Positions 1-7,492 of a DNA stretch of 14,317 nucleotides are shown piece by piece. Position 1 is the stretch's first letter, and each line of letters starts with the position of its first letter. Source of the stretch: Sulfuricurvum sp. (GTDB lineage Bacteria; Campylobacterota; Campylobacteria; Campylobacterales; Sulfurimonadaceae); contig JAUXSZ010000021.1 of NCBI GenBank assembly GCA_030679635.1, forward strand, positions 1 to 14,317, read 5' to 3'. Under the pieces are notes generated by a model. The model was not told the origin of the DNA, did no database searches, and worked only from the letters and a program-made list of their open reading frames with translations. A program made the position numbers and the translations under genes.

Positions 1-1
1 G

Positions 2-1210
2 GTGGAAGAGGTCCCTTCACTGGTCGAAGCGAAAAGCATCACCGCCGCTATTATCGACGGATCTCTTCCTAACGAATACCTTCGAGAAGCCTATCAGCTT
101 CTCAGTGATGCGGGAATACGGGATATCAAACGCTCCCGTCTTCTGGATGACACCGTCAATAAAATCGAAAAACTCTCCATTGAAGAACTCCTCGCCCGTC
201 ATCCAAAGGATCTCGATACAAAAACAATCGGAAAATTCATAGAAGGCAAAACAATTCTCATCACAGGAGCGGGAGGAAGTATCGGCAGTGAGCTTTCTCT
301 TCAATGCCAAAGTTTCGGAGCTAAGAATCTCATATTGATCGATCACAGCGAATATAATCTTTACCAAATCGGAGAGAAACTTCTCTCAGCAAAACTTCAT
401 CTGTGCAATATCCTTGATCGTGTCTCACTAGACTCTATTATTGATACGGCAAAACCGGATATCGTCATCCATGCGGCGGCCTACAAACATGTTCCTCTGT
501 GTGAAGCGAATATCCAATCAGCAATTATGAATAACGTTCAGGGGAGTCGTAACGTCATCGACAGCGCCATTGAACATAATGTGCCCAAGATTGTTATTAT
601 CTCAACCGATAAAGCGGTACGCCCCACCAATGTGATGGGGACAACCAAACGGATTGTCGAGCTCTATGCCCAAAATGTTGATCCAAAAAACAGTGAGATC
701 GCGGCCGTTCGTTTTGGAAATGTTCTGGGCTCTAGCGGGAGCGTTATCCCAAAATTCAAATCCCAAATTGAGTCGGGCGGTCCGATCACTCTTACCCATC
801 CGGACATTACACGCTATTTTATGTTAATCAGCGAAGCATGTCAGCTAGTTCTCCAAGCGACCGCAATTGCGAAGGGGAAAGAACTCTTTATCCTCGATAT
901 GGGGAAGCCTGTCAAAATTATTGATTTGGCACGTACGATGATCAAGCTTTACGCCCCAAAAGAAATCGAAATCGTGCTGAGCGGTCTACGCCCTGGAGAA
1001 AAGTTGTATGAAGAGTTACTGATGGATGAGAATGAACAAAAAACATCCTATGCATCGATTATGATTGCGGGGTCAACACACTATCCGATAGAACAGCTCA
1101 ATAGTGATATCGAAAACTTAATGAATACTCACGACCCCTTAAAGATTCTCAAAAAAATCGTCCCTGAGTTTATCGCTCATACAGTGTCTCTATCGGAGAG
1201 GGTTTGTTGA
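2..1210 (+). CDS. PglF/WbpM/FlaA1-like UDP-sugar 4,6-dehydratase, 5'-truncated by window edge
   Basis: C-terminal 402 residues of a large extended short-chain dehydrogenase that makes a UDP-4-keto-6-deoxy-hexosamine, usually the first step towards bacillosamine, pseudaminic acid or O-antigen sugars. The NAD-binding glycine motif GAGGSIG lies at residues 89-95 of the visible part. The active-site segment reads T202-D203-K204, with Met212 where classical SDRs have Tyr and K216 four residues later. The TDK-to-Met spacing of eight matches what I recall for Campylobacter PglF (K397/M405). Family members are about 590-630 aa and begin with membrane helices and a CoA-binding-like domain, so about 200 residues lie upstream. 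The GTG at 2 is not taken as a real start. The 3' end overlaps the opposing GGDEF-EAL gene by 41 bp. The family is secure. Whether the exact role is UDP-GlcNAc dehydratase or another sugar epimerase/dehydratase cannot be told from this fragment. Confidence 0.9.
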   Translation: MEEVPSLVEAKSITAAIIDGSLPNEYLREAYQLLSDAGIRDIKRSRLLDDTVNKIEKLSIEELLARHPKDLDTKTIGKFIEGKTILITGAGGSIGSELSLQCQSFGAKNLILIDHSEYNLYQIGEKLLSAKLHLCNILDRVSLDSIIDTAKPDIVIHAAAYKHVPLCEANIQSAIMNNVQGSRNVIDSAIEHNVPKIVIISTDKAVRPTNVMGTTKRIVELYAQNVDPKNSEIAAVRFGNVLGSSGSVIPKFKSQIESGGPITLTHPDITRYFMLISEACQLVLQATAIAKGKELFILDMGKPVKIIDLARTMIKLYAPKEIEIVLSGLRPGEKLYEELLMDENEQKTSYASIMIAGSTHYPIEQLNSDIENLMNTHDPLKILKKIVPEFIAHTVSLSERVC

Positions 1211-3275
1211 TATAATATCCTTGCGCATAATCTACTTCAAGCTCCTTTAACACATGCAGCACTGCCGCATTTTCAACAAATTCACAGATCGTTTCAATCC
1301 CCATGACGTGACCAATTTGATTGATCGCATCCACCATTGCACGATTGACGGTATTGAGATGAATATCATGAACAAAGGAACCGTCAATCTTAAGATAATC
1401 AATCGGCATATTTTGCAAATAGGAAAATGATGAGAGTCCACATCCAAAATCATCAAGTGCAAATTTACACCCAAGAGCTCTAAATTCGTTGATAAAGGAG
1501 AGCGCGTTGACCATATTCCCTATCGCTTCCGTTTCCGTTATCTCAAACGTAATCACATGAAAAGGAACGCCATAATATCCGAATAACCCTCGGATAAACT
1601 CCTTTGTTTTTGGATCTCCCATGGATGTTCCGGAGATATTAATACTAAAATGGATCTCTTCAGACGCTTTATCTCGAATCTTATCAAAAGCGATAAACGT
1701 ATGTTCAATCACCCAGCGATCAAGCTTGGGCATAAGTCCATACCGCTCTGCTGCAGGGATAAATGCCATGGGGGGAATAATATCACCGTTTGCTTCTTGA
1801 AGCCGAATCAAAACCTCATAATGGTGTCGCTGTAAAGGATCCAACACAGGGACGATGGATTGGGCATACAAAACAAAAGAGTTATTCACCAGCGCTTCCT
1901 CTAACCGGCCGATCCACTGCATCTGATTGCGCCGTTCTTGTATGGTTGCATCTTCAGGATGGGCAACATGAATCCGATTTCGACCGCCATCTTTTGCCGC
2001 ATAACACGCGGCATCTGCCTGTGAAAGAAGATTGGTAAGGGTGCAACACTCATGCGTTATCCCTACCATTCCGATGCTCGCTCCGATTCCAAACGTATTT
2101 CCCTGCCAGCTAAAGCGATACTCGCCGATAGCATTAAGGAGCCGTTGCGCTTGCTGTTGTGCGTTCTCAATAGTAGAATCAATATAAATAATTCCAAATT
2201 CATCTCCGCCAAGACGGGCTACAACATCGCTATCCCTGGCAGAACGCTTTAACACCAACGCAATCTGGCGCAAGAGCTCATCTCCCGCAATGTGCCCGCA
2301 TTTGTCATTGACAATTTTAAATTGATCTAAATCGATATAGCACAGGACGTGATCGCTTAAATCTTTTTGTGCACTGCTAATGACCGCTTTTAACCGTTCT
2401 TCAAACTCATACCGATTCACCAATCCCGTAATGGAATCGAGCCTCACCATCTTTTCAAGCTCTTCCGTTCTGCGCAATACTTCTAATTCCAGAGACTGAG
2501 TCTGATTCTGAAGCCGTACATTGAGCTCCCGATTTTCAAAATCGGCACTGGCCAGTTCATCCGTATTAATCGTCACTTTATGGCCAAGCCAAAACAAAAG
2601 CCCAATAATAGCGACAATATTCACCTCTCTCCAGAATGGATCATCTATAAACAAAAACAAAGCAACCAAAAAACTAATCGCAAATACAAATCCATTAAAT
2701 TGCATCCCCGTACAATTTTGCGCGGAGAGCGAACAATAGTCACATCGGGCATAGGGTTTAAATCCATTTCGAGCGAGGATGCAGTTGTTATTGGTATTTT
2801 TATCCGAAGAAAGAGTTGGACACGATGACGTTTCAAAGCTTTTAAATCCAATATATCCTAACGCGGAGAGACAAAACCCAAAAAAAGTGCTGATCATCAT
2901 AAAGACACCCATGAAGGTCCCGATCAACCATGTCACTAACGGAGTATGTTGATAAAACGCAATGGCGATCAGCGAAACCAAAAGTCTTGAAAAAAGTTCA
3001 AACCATTCGCTCTCCTGATTCATAAAATAAGAGCGCTCGTAGGCGGGAGAAATATGCCATTTATGGTCTTTTAGGAAATAACTCAGACCACGAAAAAGCC
3101 AACTCGTCGGAGAAAGATTGAGCGTTGTGCCCAGTGTCAACAGATTAATGGCAAAATAGAGGTAAAAAAGTTCAATACGTTGAAAAAAAACACCGAGGAT
3201 CACTATGATTCCTAGTATCAATCGATTAAATTTTACGGCACCTGGTTCGGGGGGGTGATAGGTAAATCCAAACAA
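1170..3275 (-). CDS. Membrane GGDEF-EAL protein (c-di-GMP cyclase/phosphodiesterase)
   Basis: 701-aa bifunctional c-di-GMP protein. The N-terminal ~230 residues hold about six hydrophobic segments (near 18-32, 35-50, 96-110, 113-140, 193-210, 217-231). The first ~140 residues weakly resemble DUF4395 membrane proteins. A hydrophilic loop at 145-190 carries five cysteines (C152, C165, C178, C181, C188), including one CxxC. A likely coiled coil (240-278) leads to a GGDEF domain with intact GGDEF at 356-360 and an inhibitory RxxD site (R347-D350). The EAL domain follows: E487-V-L, N546, E578, D608-D609, K629, E665 and QGY at 685-687, so the catalytic set looks complete. The start is a TTG at 3275, supported by AGGAG seven bases upstream and no better ATG. 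The gene is monocistronic, downstream of ilvD after a hairpin. Whether cyclase or phosphodiesterase activity dominates cannot be seen. Confidence 0.93.
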   Translation of the reverse strand: MFGFTYHPPEPGAVKFNRLILGIIVILGVFFQRIELFYLYFAINLLTLGTTLNLSPTSWLFRGLSYFLKDHKWHISPAYERSYFMNQESEWFELFSRLLVSLIAIAFYQHTPLVTWLIGTFMGVFMMISTFFGFCLSALGYIGFKSFETSSCPTLSSDKNTNNNCILARNGFKPYARCDYCSLSAQNCTGMQFNGFVFAISFLVALFLFIDDPFWREVNIVAIIGLLFWLGHKVTINTDELASADFENRELNVRLQNQTQSLELEVLRRTEELEKMVRLDSITGLVNRYEFEERLKAVISSAQKDLSDHVLCYIDLDQFKIVNDKCGHIAGDELLRQIALVLKRSARDSDVVARLGGDEFGIIYIDSTIENAQQQAQRLLNAIGEYRFSWQGNTFGIGASIGMVGITHECCTLTNLLSQADAACYAAKDGGRNRIHVAHPEDATIQERRNQMQWIGRLEEALVNNSFVLYAQSIVPVLDPLQRHHYEVLIRLQEANGDIIPPMAFIPAAERYGLMPKLDRWVIEHTFIAFDKIRDKASEEIHFSINISGTSMGDPKTKEFIRGLFGYYGVPFHVITFEITETEAIGNMVNALSFINEFRALGCKFALDDFGCGLSSFSYLQNMPIDYLKIDGSFVHDIHLNTVNRAMVDAINQIGHVMGIETICEFVENAAVLHVLKELEVDYAQGYYINKPSPIETLYER

Positions 3276-3314
3276 AAAACGTCTCCTAATATCAAAAAAA
3301 TATCACATATTACT

Positions 3315-3344
3315 ATTATGGCTATGATAGCGAAGCCGTGTAAA
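3315..3344 (-). promoter_or_regulatory. Candidate promoter of the GGDEF-EAL gene
   Basis: On the minus strand TTTACA (3339-3344) and CATAAT (3315-3320) are separated by 18 bases. The spacer carries an 11-base inverted repeat, GCTAT-G-ATAGC, which could be an operator or chance. The predicted start would leave a leader of roughly 35 bases before the TTG codon. Confidence 0.4.
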
Positions 3345-3405
3345 TTGTTCCTTAATTATGGCAATCAAGTTTAGAAGAATAGGTTTATCGGATAACAAGA
3401 GGGCA

Positions 3406-3422
3406 AAGAGGCGCTGCCTCTT
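3406..3422 (-). terminator. Hairpin after ilvD
   Basis: A perfect 7-bp stem (AAGAGGC / GCCTCTT) with a 3-base loop begins five bases after the ilvD stop codon. Read with ilvD the downstream tail is poor (TTGCCCTC). Read on the plus strand it is followed by CCTTTTT, so it would work better against plus-strand transcription. It is probably the boundary between ilvD and the GGDEF-EAL gene. Confidence 0.4.
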
Positions 3423-3427
3423 CCTTT

Positions 3428-5116
3428 TTAGAGTTCTGTTTTTAGAGCAGCGCCGTTAGAAGCGTTAGAAACGAGGAGGCTGTAGCGTTTGAGCCACTTG
3501 GAGGTAATCTCTTTTTTAACGGGAGTGAAATGCAATCGACGCTTTTCAAGCACTTCATAGTTAACATTTAATTGCAGAAGATGGGTATCCACATCAATTT
3601 CAATCTCATCCCCGTCTTCGATCAATCCGATTACGCCCCCCTCGGCAGCTTCAGGGCTTACGTGTCCGATAGAGGCACCGCGTGTGGCACCGCTAAATCG
3701 ACCATCAGTAATGAGCGCAACGCTCTCACCCAGCCCCATCCCCATAATAAGCGCCGTAGGGGCCAGCATTTCCTGCATTCCAGGCCCCCCTTTTGGCCCT
3801 TCATAACGGATAACAACTACATTCCCCGCTTTTACTTTATGACCCATAATCCCGTCAATCGCCTCTTGCTGTGAGTTGAAGCACAGTGCTGTCCCCTTGA
3901 ATTGGCGCATATTTGGGGTGATTCCTGCTGTTTTCACAACGGCCCCCTCCTCCGCGAGATTTCCAAAAAGGATCGATAACCCTCCTACGGGAGAAAATGC
4001 GTTTTCGTTGGTGTGAATAATGCTCGTATCTTTGATCACAGCGTCTTTGATCCGCTCACCCAACGTTTCACCCGTCACCATCATCGCATCAAGATGCAAC
4101 ACACCTCCGCGACGGCTCACCTCTTTCATAACAGCATTGACACCGCCTGCGCGGTTAATATCATCCATATGTACCGTTGAGAGTGATGGAGAAATTTTTG
4201 CGATGTGGGCTACTTTCTCACTGATGGTATTGATCTGTGTAATATCAAAATCAACTTCCGCCTCTTTGGCAATGCTGAGAAGATGCAATACCGTATTGGA
4301 GGACCCGCCCATCGCCATATCAATAACGAATGCATTATGTATTGCTTTCTCATTTAAGATGTTACGCATATTCCATTTTTCGCTATTTTCATCCAAAACC
4401 ATCTCAACAATACGTTTAGCCGCAACCTTCACCATTGCGATACGTTCAGGCGTCATTGCCAAAACGGTACCGTTACCCGGCAATGCCACCCCCATCGCCT
4501 CACAAAGGGTATTCATTGAGTTCGCCGTAAACATCCCAGAACATGATCCACCGCTCGGACACGCTTCGCACTCGATCTCATACAGCTCCTCATCCGACAT
4601 TTTCCCATTGGCATGCTGCCCTACTGCTTCAAATGCCGTTGCCAAATCGATTGGAGTACCGTCTTTCTTATGCCCTGCCTTCATTGGTCCGCCCGAAACA
4701 AATATCGTCGGAACGTTGACGCGAAGTGCACCCATAAGCATCCCCGGAACAATCTTGTCACAGTTAGGAATACAGATGAGGCCATCGAGCTTGTGGGCAT
4801 TCATGACGGTTTCAATACTGTCGGCGATCAACTCACGGCTAGGGAGGCTGTACAGCATCCCATCATGCCCCATCGCGATCCCATCATCAACACCGATTGT
4901 ATTAAACTCAAACGGCACTCCCCCCGCTTCACGAATCGCCTCTTTGACAATACGGCCGTATTCTTGAAGAAAAAAGTGTCCTGGAATGATGTCAATGTGA
5001 GAGTTCGCAACGCCGATAAAAGGCTTGTTAAAATCTTCATCTTTCAAGCCCGTTGCTCGGAGCAAACTTCGGTGAGGGGTCTTGTCAAAGCCCTTTTTGA
5101 TGGTATCACTGCGCAT
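3428..5116 (-). CDS. ilvD: Dihydroxy-acid dehydratase
   Basis: 562-aa enzyme converting 2,3-dihydroxy-isovalerate or -methylvalerate to the 2-keto acid, the third common step of valine and isoleucine synthesis (also feeding leucine and CoA). The Fe-S/Mg site is visible: C119-D120-K121 (the NCDK motif, whose Lys is carboxylated in the family) and C192 in SGGSCSGMF. Where [2Fe-2S] members have a third cysteine (PCN/PCH), this protein reads PGH, as in E. coli IlvD, suggesting an oxygen-sensitive [4Fe-4S] cluster. The start was set at ATG 5116 because MRSDTIKKGFDKTPHRS matches the family N-terminus and AAGGA lies five bases upstream. An in-frame extension to 5179 would run through the -10 box and is rejected. 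Length is normal. The gene is monocistronic, with no other branched-chain amino-acid gene nearby. Confidence 0.97.
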   Translation of the reverse strand: MRSDTIKKGFDKTPHRSLLRATGLKDEDFNKPFIGVANSHIDIIPGHFFLQEYGRIVKEAIREAGGVPFEFNTIGVDDGIAMGHDGMLYSLPSRELIADSIETVMNAHKLDGLICIPNCDKIVPGMLMGALRVNVPTIFVSGGPMKAGHKKDGTPIDLATAFEAVGQHANGKMSDEELYEIECEACPSGGSCSGMFTANSMNTLCEAMGVALPGNGTVLAMTPERIAMVKVAAKRIVEMVLDENSEKWNMRNILNEKAIHNAFVIDMAMGGSSNTVLHLLSIAKEAEVDFDITQINTISEKVAHIAKISPSLSTVHMDDINRAGGVNAVMKEVSRRGGVLHLDAMMVTGETLGERIKDAVIKDTSIIHTNENAFSPVGGLSILFGNLAEEGAVVKTAGITPNMRQFKGTALCFNSQQEAIDGIMGHKVKAGNVVVIRYEGPKGGPGMQEMLAPTALIMGMGLGESVALITDGRFSGATRGASIGHVSPEAAEGGVIGLIEDGDEIEIDVDTHLLQLNVNYEVLEKRRLHFTPVKKEITSKWLKRYSLLVSNASNGAALKTEL

Positions 5117-5155
5117 GAAAATCCTTTGGATAAATAGATAAATTAAGTTGTTGCG

Positions 5156-5161
5156 ATTATA
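5156..5161 (-). promoter_or_regulatory. -10 box of ilvD promoter
   Basis: A perfect TATAAT on the minus strand lies about 40 bases upstream of the ilvD ATG. No convincing -35 hexamer sits 16-18 bases further up (a TTGAGA is only 12 away), which fits the weak -35 boxes usual in Campylobacterota. The implied leader is about 33 bases. I see no leader peptide rich in Val, Ile or Leu. Confidence 0.55.
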
Positions 5162-5222
5162 CCGCAGGGGAACTCTCAAAACCTTTCATTGGAATACAAA
5201 AGTACGAAATTAAGTAAAACTC

Positions 5223-5251
5223 TTTACAGACACCAAAAAAGTTGCTATACT
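5223..5251 (+). promoter_or_regulatory. Promoter of the tRNA cluster
   Basis: TTTACA (5223-5228) and TATACT (5246-5251) are separated by exactly 17 bases, a near-consensus sigma-70 promoter. It ends 19 bases before the first tRNA gene, as expected for a short stable-RNA leader. Confidence 0.75.
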
Positions 5252-5270
5252 TCCACTCCACGAATAATAT

Positions 5271-5345
<75 letters not shown>

Positions 5346-5346
5346 T

Positions 5347-5396
5347 ATACCTCAGTTGAAATATCGAGAATCGATGTCTTAACTGAGGTATTTTTT
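5347..5396 (+). terminator. Terminator-like hairpin between tRNA-Gly and tRNA-Leu
   Basis: ATACCTCAGTT (5347-5357) and AACTGAGGTAT (5381-5391) form a perfect 11-bp stem running straight into TTTTTTG. The 23-base loop can fold further through ATCGA-GAA-TCGAT. It starts one base after the tRNA-Gly CCA and ends ten bases before tRNA-Leu. By form it is an intrinsic terminator, but the next three tRNAs have no obvious promoter of their own, so it may be partial or act as a processing hairpin. Confidence 0.7.
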
Positions 5397-5405
5397 GTTA
5401 TCGTT

Positions 5406-5492
5406 GCCCGGATGGCGAAATCGGTAGACGCAAGGGACTTAAAATCCCTCGGTGGTAACACTGTGCCGGTTCAAGTCCGGCTCCGGGCACCA
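5406..5492 (+). tRNA. tRNA-Leu (UAA)
   Basis: 87-base class II tRNA with a long variable arm. Acceptor arms GCCCGGA/TCCGGGC pair, the anticodon stem AGGGA/TCCCT encloses CTTAAAA (anticodon TAA), the T-loop is GTTCAAGTC, and ACCA is encoded. It is separated from tRNA-Cys by only seven bases, so the two must be co-transcribed. Confidence 0.97.
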
Positions 5493-5499
5493 CATGGAT

Positions 5500-5573
5500 G
5501 GTGGCATGGCCAAGTGGTAAGGCGCTGGTTTGCAAAACCTTGACCCCCGGTTCGAATCCGGGTGCCACCTCCA
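5500..5573 (+). tRNA. tRNA-Cys (GCA)
   Basis: 74-base tRNA. Acceptor arms GGTGGCA/TGCCACC pair, the anticodon loop TTGCAAA gives GCA, the T-loop is GTTCGAATC, and TCCA is encoded. Confidence 0.97.
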
Positions 5574-5600
5574 AAATGTAAAATATACTCATTCTAATAC

Positions 5601-5688
5601 GGGTCACTGGCAGAGTGGTCGATTGCACCGGTATTGAAAACCGGCGAGGGTTAAACCTCCCAAGGTTCAAATCCTTGGTGGCCCGCCA
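5601..5688 (+). tRNA. tRNA-Ser (UGA)
   Basis: 88-base class II tRNA. Acceptor arms GGGTCAC/GTGGCCC pair with one T-G wobble, the anticodon stem CCGGT/ACCGG encloses ATTGAAA (anticodon TGA), a long variable arm (GAGGGTTAAACCTC) follows, and GCCA is encoded. It is the last gene of the cluster. No clear terminator follows it. Confidence 0.96.
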
Positions 5689-5745
5689 CATATAAAACTC
5701 CCTATTTACAGCACCTCCCTAACCAAAATCAATACGCTCTTGTAC

Positions 5746-5751
5746 TATAAT
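5746..5751 (+). promoter_or_regulatory. -10 box of the MBL-fold hydrolase gene
   Basis: A perfect TATAAT lies 42 bases before the chosen ATG (5794). There is no recognisable -35. Its position inside the longest in-frame ORF (TTG at 5740) is one reason for preferring the downstream ATG. Confidence 0.45.
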
Positions 5752-5793
5752 ATTCATTATATATTTTTAAACATTTTACCGGATTGGCTTTTT

Positions 5794-6705
5794 ATGACCA
5801 AATACTGCACTTCTCCAAAAATACCTTTTTTCAAAATCCTTCGCTGGCAACTCTCCAGATTGTTCTCTCGAATGCCACAAATAGAGGGATCAATTGTTCA
5901 GACTCATGCGGAGCTTCCAGAGGGTGAATATGCTATGTGGATGGGACATGCTACTCTTTGGCTCAAGCTTGGGGAGTCCACCGTTGCCATTGATCCTGTA
6001 CTAGAAAACATCCCTATGCATCACCGTTTTACAGTGCTTCCCATACCTAAAGAGCAGCTGCACGCGGATATCGTTTTAATCACACACGCCCACTATGACC
6101 ATTACGATAAACCCTCTGTAAAATTCCTGCTCGCACAAAACCCCGATCTCATCATCGTCGCTCCTGCCGGATTCTGGCGTTATATGAAGGGATTGGTTGA
6201 TAGGGAGCAGTGTTTTGAGATGGAGTGGTGGGAATCGTTGATGGTAGGAGGCTTGTTTATAACGCTCGTCCCTGCCAAACACTGGAGTAAGAGAACCCTT
6301 TTGGATACCAATAAAGCATTGTGGGGAGGGTATGTGATTCAAAACGAAGAGCATACCCTTTATCACAGCGGGGACAGCGCTTCGGGAAATCATTTTAAAA
6401 CCATAGGGGAACGTTTTGAAATCGATGAAGCGTTTTTGCCGATCGGAGCCTATCGGCCCGAGTGGATCATGCGCCACAACCATCTCAACCCACCCGAAGC
6501 GATTCAAGCCGCCATTGATCTTGGGGCAAAAACACTCATTCCGATCCACTACGGGACGTTTGATCTCTCGGATGAACCGTTGCCCGAACCGCTCGAATGG
6601 TTTGAAAAACTAATCGCCGAAAACCGCTACCCATTTTCGCCCAGAATCGTCAGAATCGGGGAAATTTATCGTTTTAACACGACATCCACGTTCAAATCGA
6701 TCTGA
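5794..6705 (+). CDS. NAPE-PLD-like metallo-beta-lactamase-fold hydrolase
   Basis: 303-aa MBL-fold metallohydrolase of the type related to N-acyl-phosphatidylethanolamine phospholipase D. The binuclear metal site is complete: H98-A-H100-Y-D102-H103 (HxHxDH), H163, D194 in HSGDSA and H252 in IHYGTF. An N-terminal basic/aromatic stretch (about 8-25) may touch membrane, and no signal peptide is evident, so it is probably cytoplasmic or membrane-peripheral. The substrate in bacteria is unknown; a phospholipid-like phosphodiester is the family-based guess. The start at 5794 was preferred over TTG 5740 because a TATAAT promoter box lies between them. The Shine-Dalgarno is weak. The last 13 codons overlap the end of the convergent YceI gene by 40 bp. 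It stands alone, after the tRNA cluster. Confidence 0.88.
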   Translation: MTKYCTSPKIPFFKILRWQLSRLFSRMPQIEGSIVQTHAELPEGEYAMWMGHATLWLKLGESTVAIDPVLENIPMHHRFTVLPIPKEQLHADIVLITHAHYDHYDKPSVKFLLAQNPDLIIVAPAGFWRYMKGLVDREQCFEMEWWESLMVGGLFITLVPAKHWSKRTLLDTNKALWGGYVIQNEEHTLYHSGDSASGNHFKTIGERFEIDEAFLPIGAYRPEWIMRHNHLNPPEAIQAAIDLGAKTLIPIHYGTFDLSDEPLPEPLEWFEKLIAENRYPFSPRIVRIGEIYRFNTTSTFKSI

Positions 6706-7196
6706 TCCCGCACGCTCAAAAAGAGTAATCTAGGCGGCTTGATCCCAAAATCGGTCATCTTGAGAGCGCTGGTCGCTTTAATACGCACTTTTAAACTCTC
6801 TTCGGTGATTTTCCCCTCAAAAGTGATCGGTTTTGTCACGCCGTGCAGAGTCATCGTCCCTTTGAGAAGATAATTGTCTCCCCCTATTGCCACAACCTCT
6901 TTGACCTCAAATACCGCTTTAGGAAATATAGAAGACTCTAGGGCCTCTTGCATATCGGCATCTCGTTTTTTGTTATCGCTGATCAGATCGCTCATCGATA
7001 CTTCAATAAACCCTTTTAATGTTAAAGGAGTGGACTCCATAGACAAATGGGAGATTGCCCTCTTGGCAACCGGATCAATCTTCTTATCTATAGCCATTTC
7101 CGTATGGGCCTTGATAGCTCCCGATTCAAACGACAAATTCCCGCCAAAGACAGCAGCGGTCAAGACAACCGCTGCAAAACTCAATTTCAACATCAT
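6666..7196 (-). CDS. YceI-family periplasmic lipid-binding-like protein
   Basis: 176-aa exported protein of the YceI family, beta-barrel proteins that bind polyisoprenoid-like lipids in the periplasm. A signal peptide covers about residues 1-18 (short basic start, then a run of A/V/L ending VFGG). The mature part has the usual pattern: LSFESGAIKAHTE at the start, SDLISDN, FPKAVFEVKEV, and the hallmark GTMTLHGVTKPITFEG about two-thirds along, ending in a DFGIKPP segment and a hydrophobic strand. AGGAG lies six bases before the first of two ATGs (7196 or 7193). That ATG overlaps the stop of the upstream membrane-protein gene (ATGA, 7193-7196), so the two are translationally coupled. The real ligand is unknown. 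Confidence 0.92.
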   Translation of the reverse strand: MMLKLSFAAVVLTAAVFGGNLSFESGAIKAHTEMAIDKKIDPVAKRAISHLSMESTPLTLKGFIEVSMSDLISDNKKRDADMQEALESSIFPKAVFEVKEVVAIGGDNYLLKGTMTLHGVTKPITFEGKITEESLKVRIKATSALKMTDFGIKPPRLLFLSVRDQIDLNVDVVLKR

Positions 7197-7480
7197 GCTA
7201 TTCTCCTAAAATAAAATGGATACGCTAGACTAAATAAACCTAATGCCGCAACCACAATCCAAAGCTGATGATAAAGGGCAACAGCATTGGCCGCCGATGC
7301 GGCGATCCAACCCACCCCGACCATCGCGATACCAATCACACGAATATTATGCGTCTGGATTAATGTTTGAAACAACAGCACATTATAGTACGAAATAGCA
7401 ACCGGATAAATTATGGCCAACCAAAGTCCTTCTCCTCCATAGAACAAGGCGTAACTGAGGATAAACAAGCCCCAAATCAC
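7193..7480 (-). CDS. Small four-helix membrane protein, probably 5'-damaged
   Basis: 95-aa very hydrophobic protein with about four transmembrane segments, ending in the basic tail FYFRRIA. I do not recognise the family. The GTG at 7480 has no good ribosome-binding site. In the same frame upstream are a TTT-GGG and a TGA stop (7487-7489), preceded by codons for NFLLRYFG. Joining that peptide directly to this one gives a natural-looking helix start, NFLLRYFGVIWGLFILSY, so the true N-terminus was probably longer and is now cut by three extra codons, one a stop. Translation might still occur by re-initiation at GTG six bases past the TGA. The stop overlaps the YceI start by four bases. Function unknown; possibly a broken gene. 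Confidence 0.55.
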   Translation of the reverse strand: MIWGLFILSYALFYGGEGLWLAIIYPVAISYYNVLLFQTLIQTHNIRVIGIAMVGVGWIAASAANAVALYHQLWIVVAALGLFSLAYPFYFRRIA

Positions 7481-7492
7481 CCCAAATCACCC
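7471..7492. repeat. 10-bp tandem repeat carrying an in-frame stop
   Basis: CCCAAATCAC is repeated exactly at 7471-7480 and 7481-7490, followed by CC. On the minus strand it creates GGG-TGA-TTT-GGG-GTG, which puts a stop codon between the ABC/membrane-protein fusion frame and the 95-aa frame. It looks like a slippage or duplication product. Confidence 0.85.

Noticed and set aside
4020..4967. 315-codon open frame on the plus strand opposite ilvD
   Set aside because: It lies wholly antisense to a certain ilvD, and its translation (Ser/Ile/Pro-rich) has no domain or family look; it is a codon-usage shadow.
5117..5179. 21-residue N-terminal extension of IlvD
   Set aside because: It crosses the TATAAT promoter box and is not in the family; ATG 5116 has a good ribosome-binding site.
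5398..5691. 97-codon frame on the minus strand across three tRNA genes
   Set aside because: It is the antisense of tRNA-Leu, -Cys and -Ser. Its GAGLEPAQ-like peptides are the usual false proteins predicted from tRNA clusters.
5740..5793. 18-residue extension of the MBL hydrolase from a TTG
   Set aside because: It contains the likely -10 box and has no ribosome-binding site.
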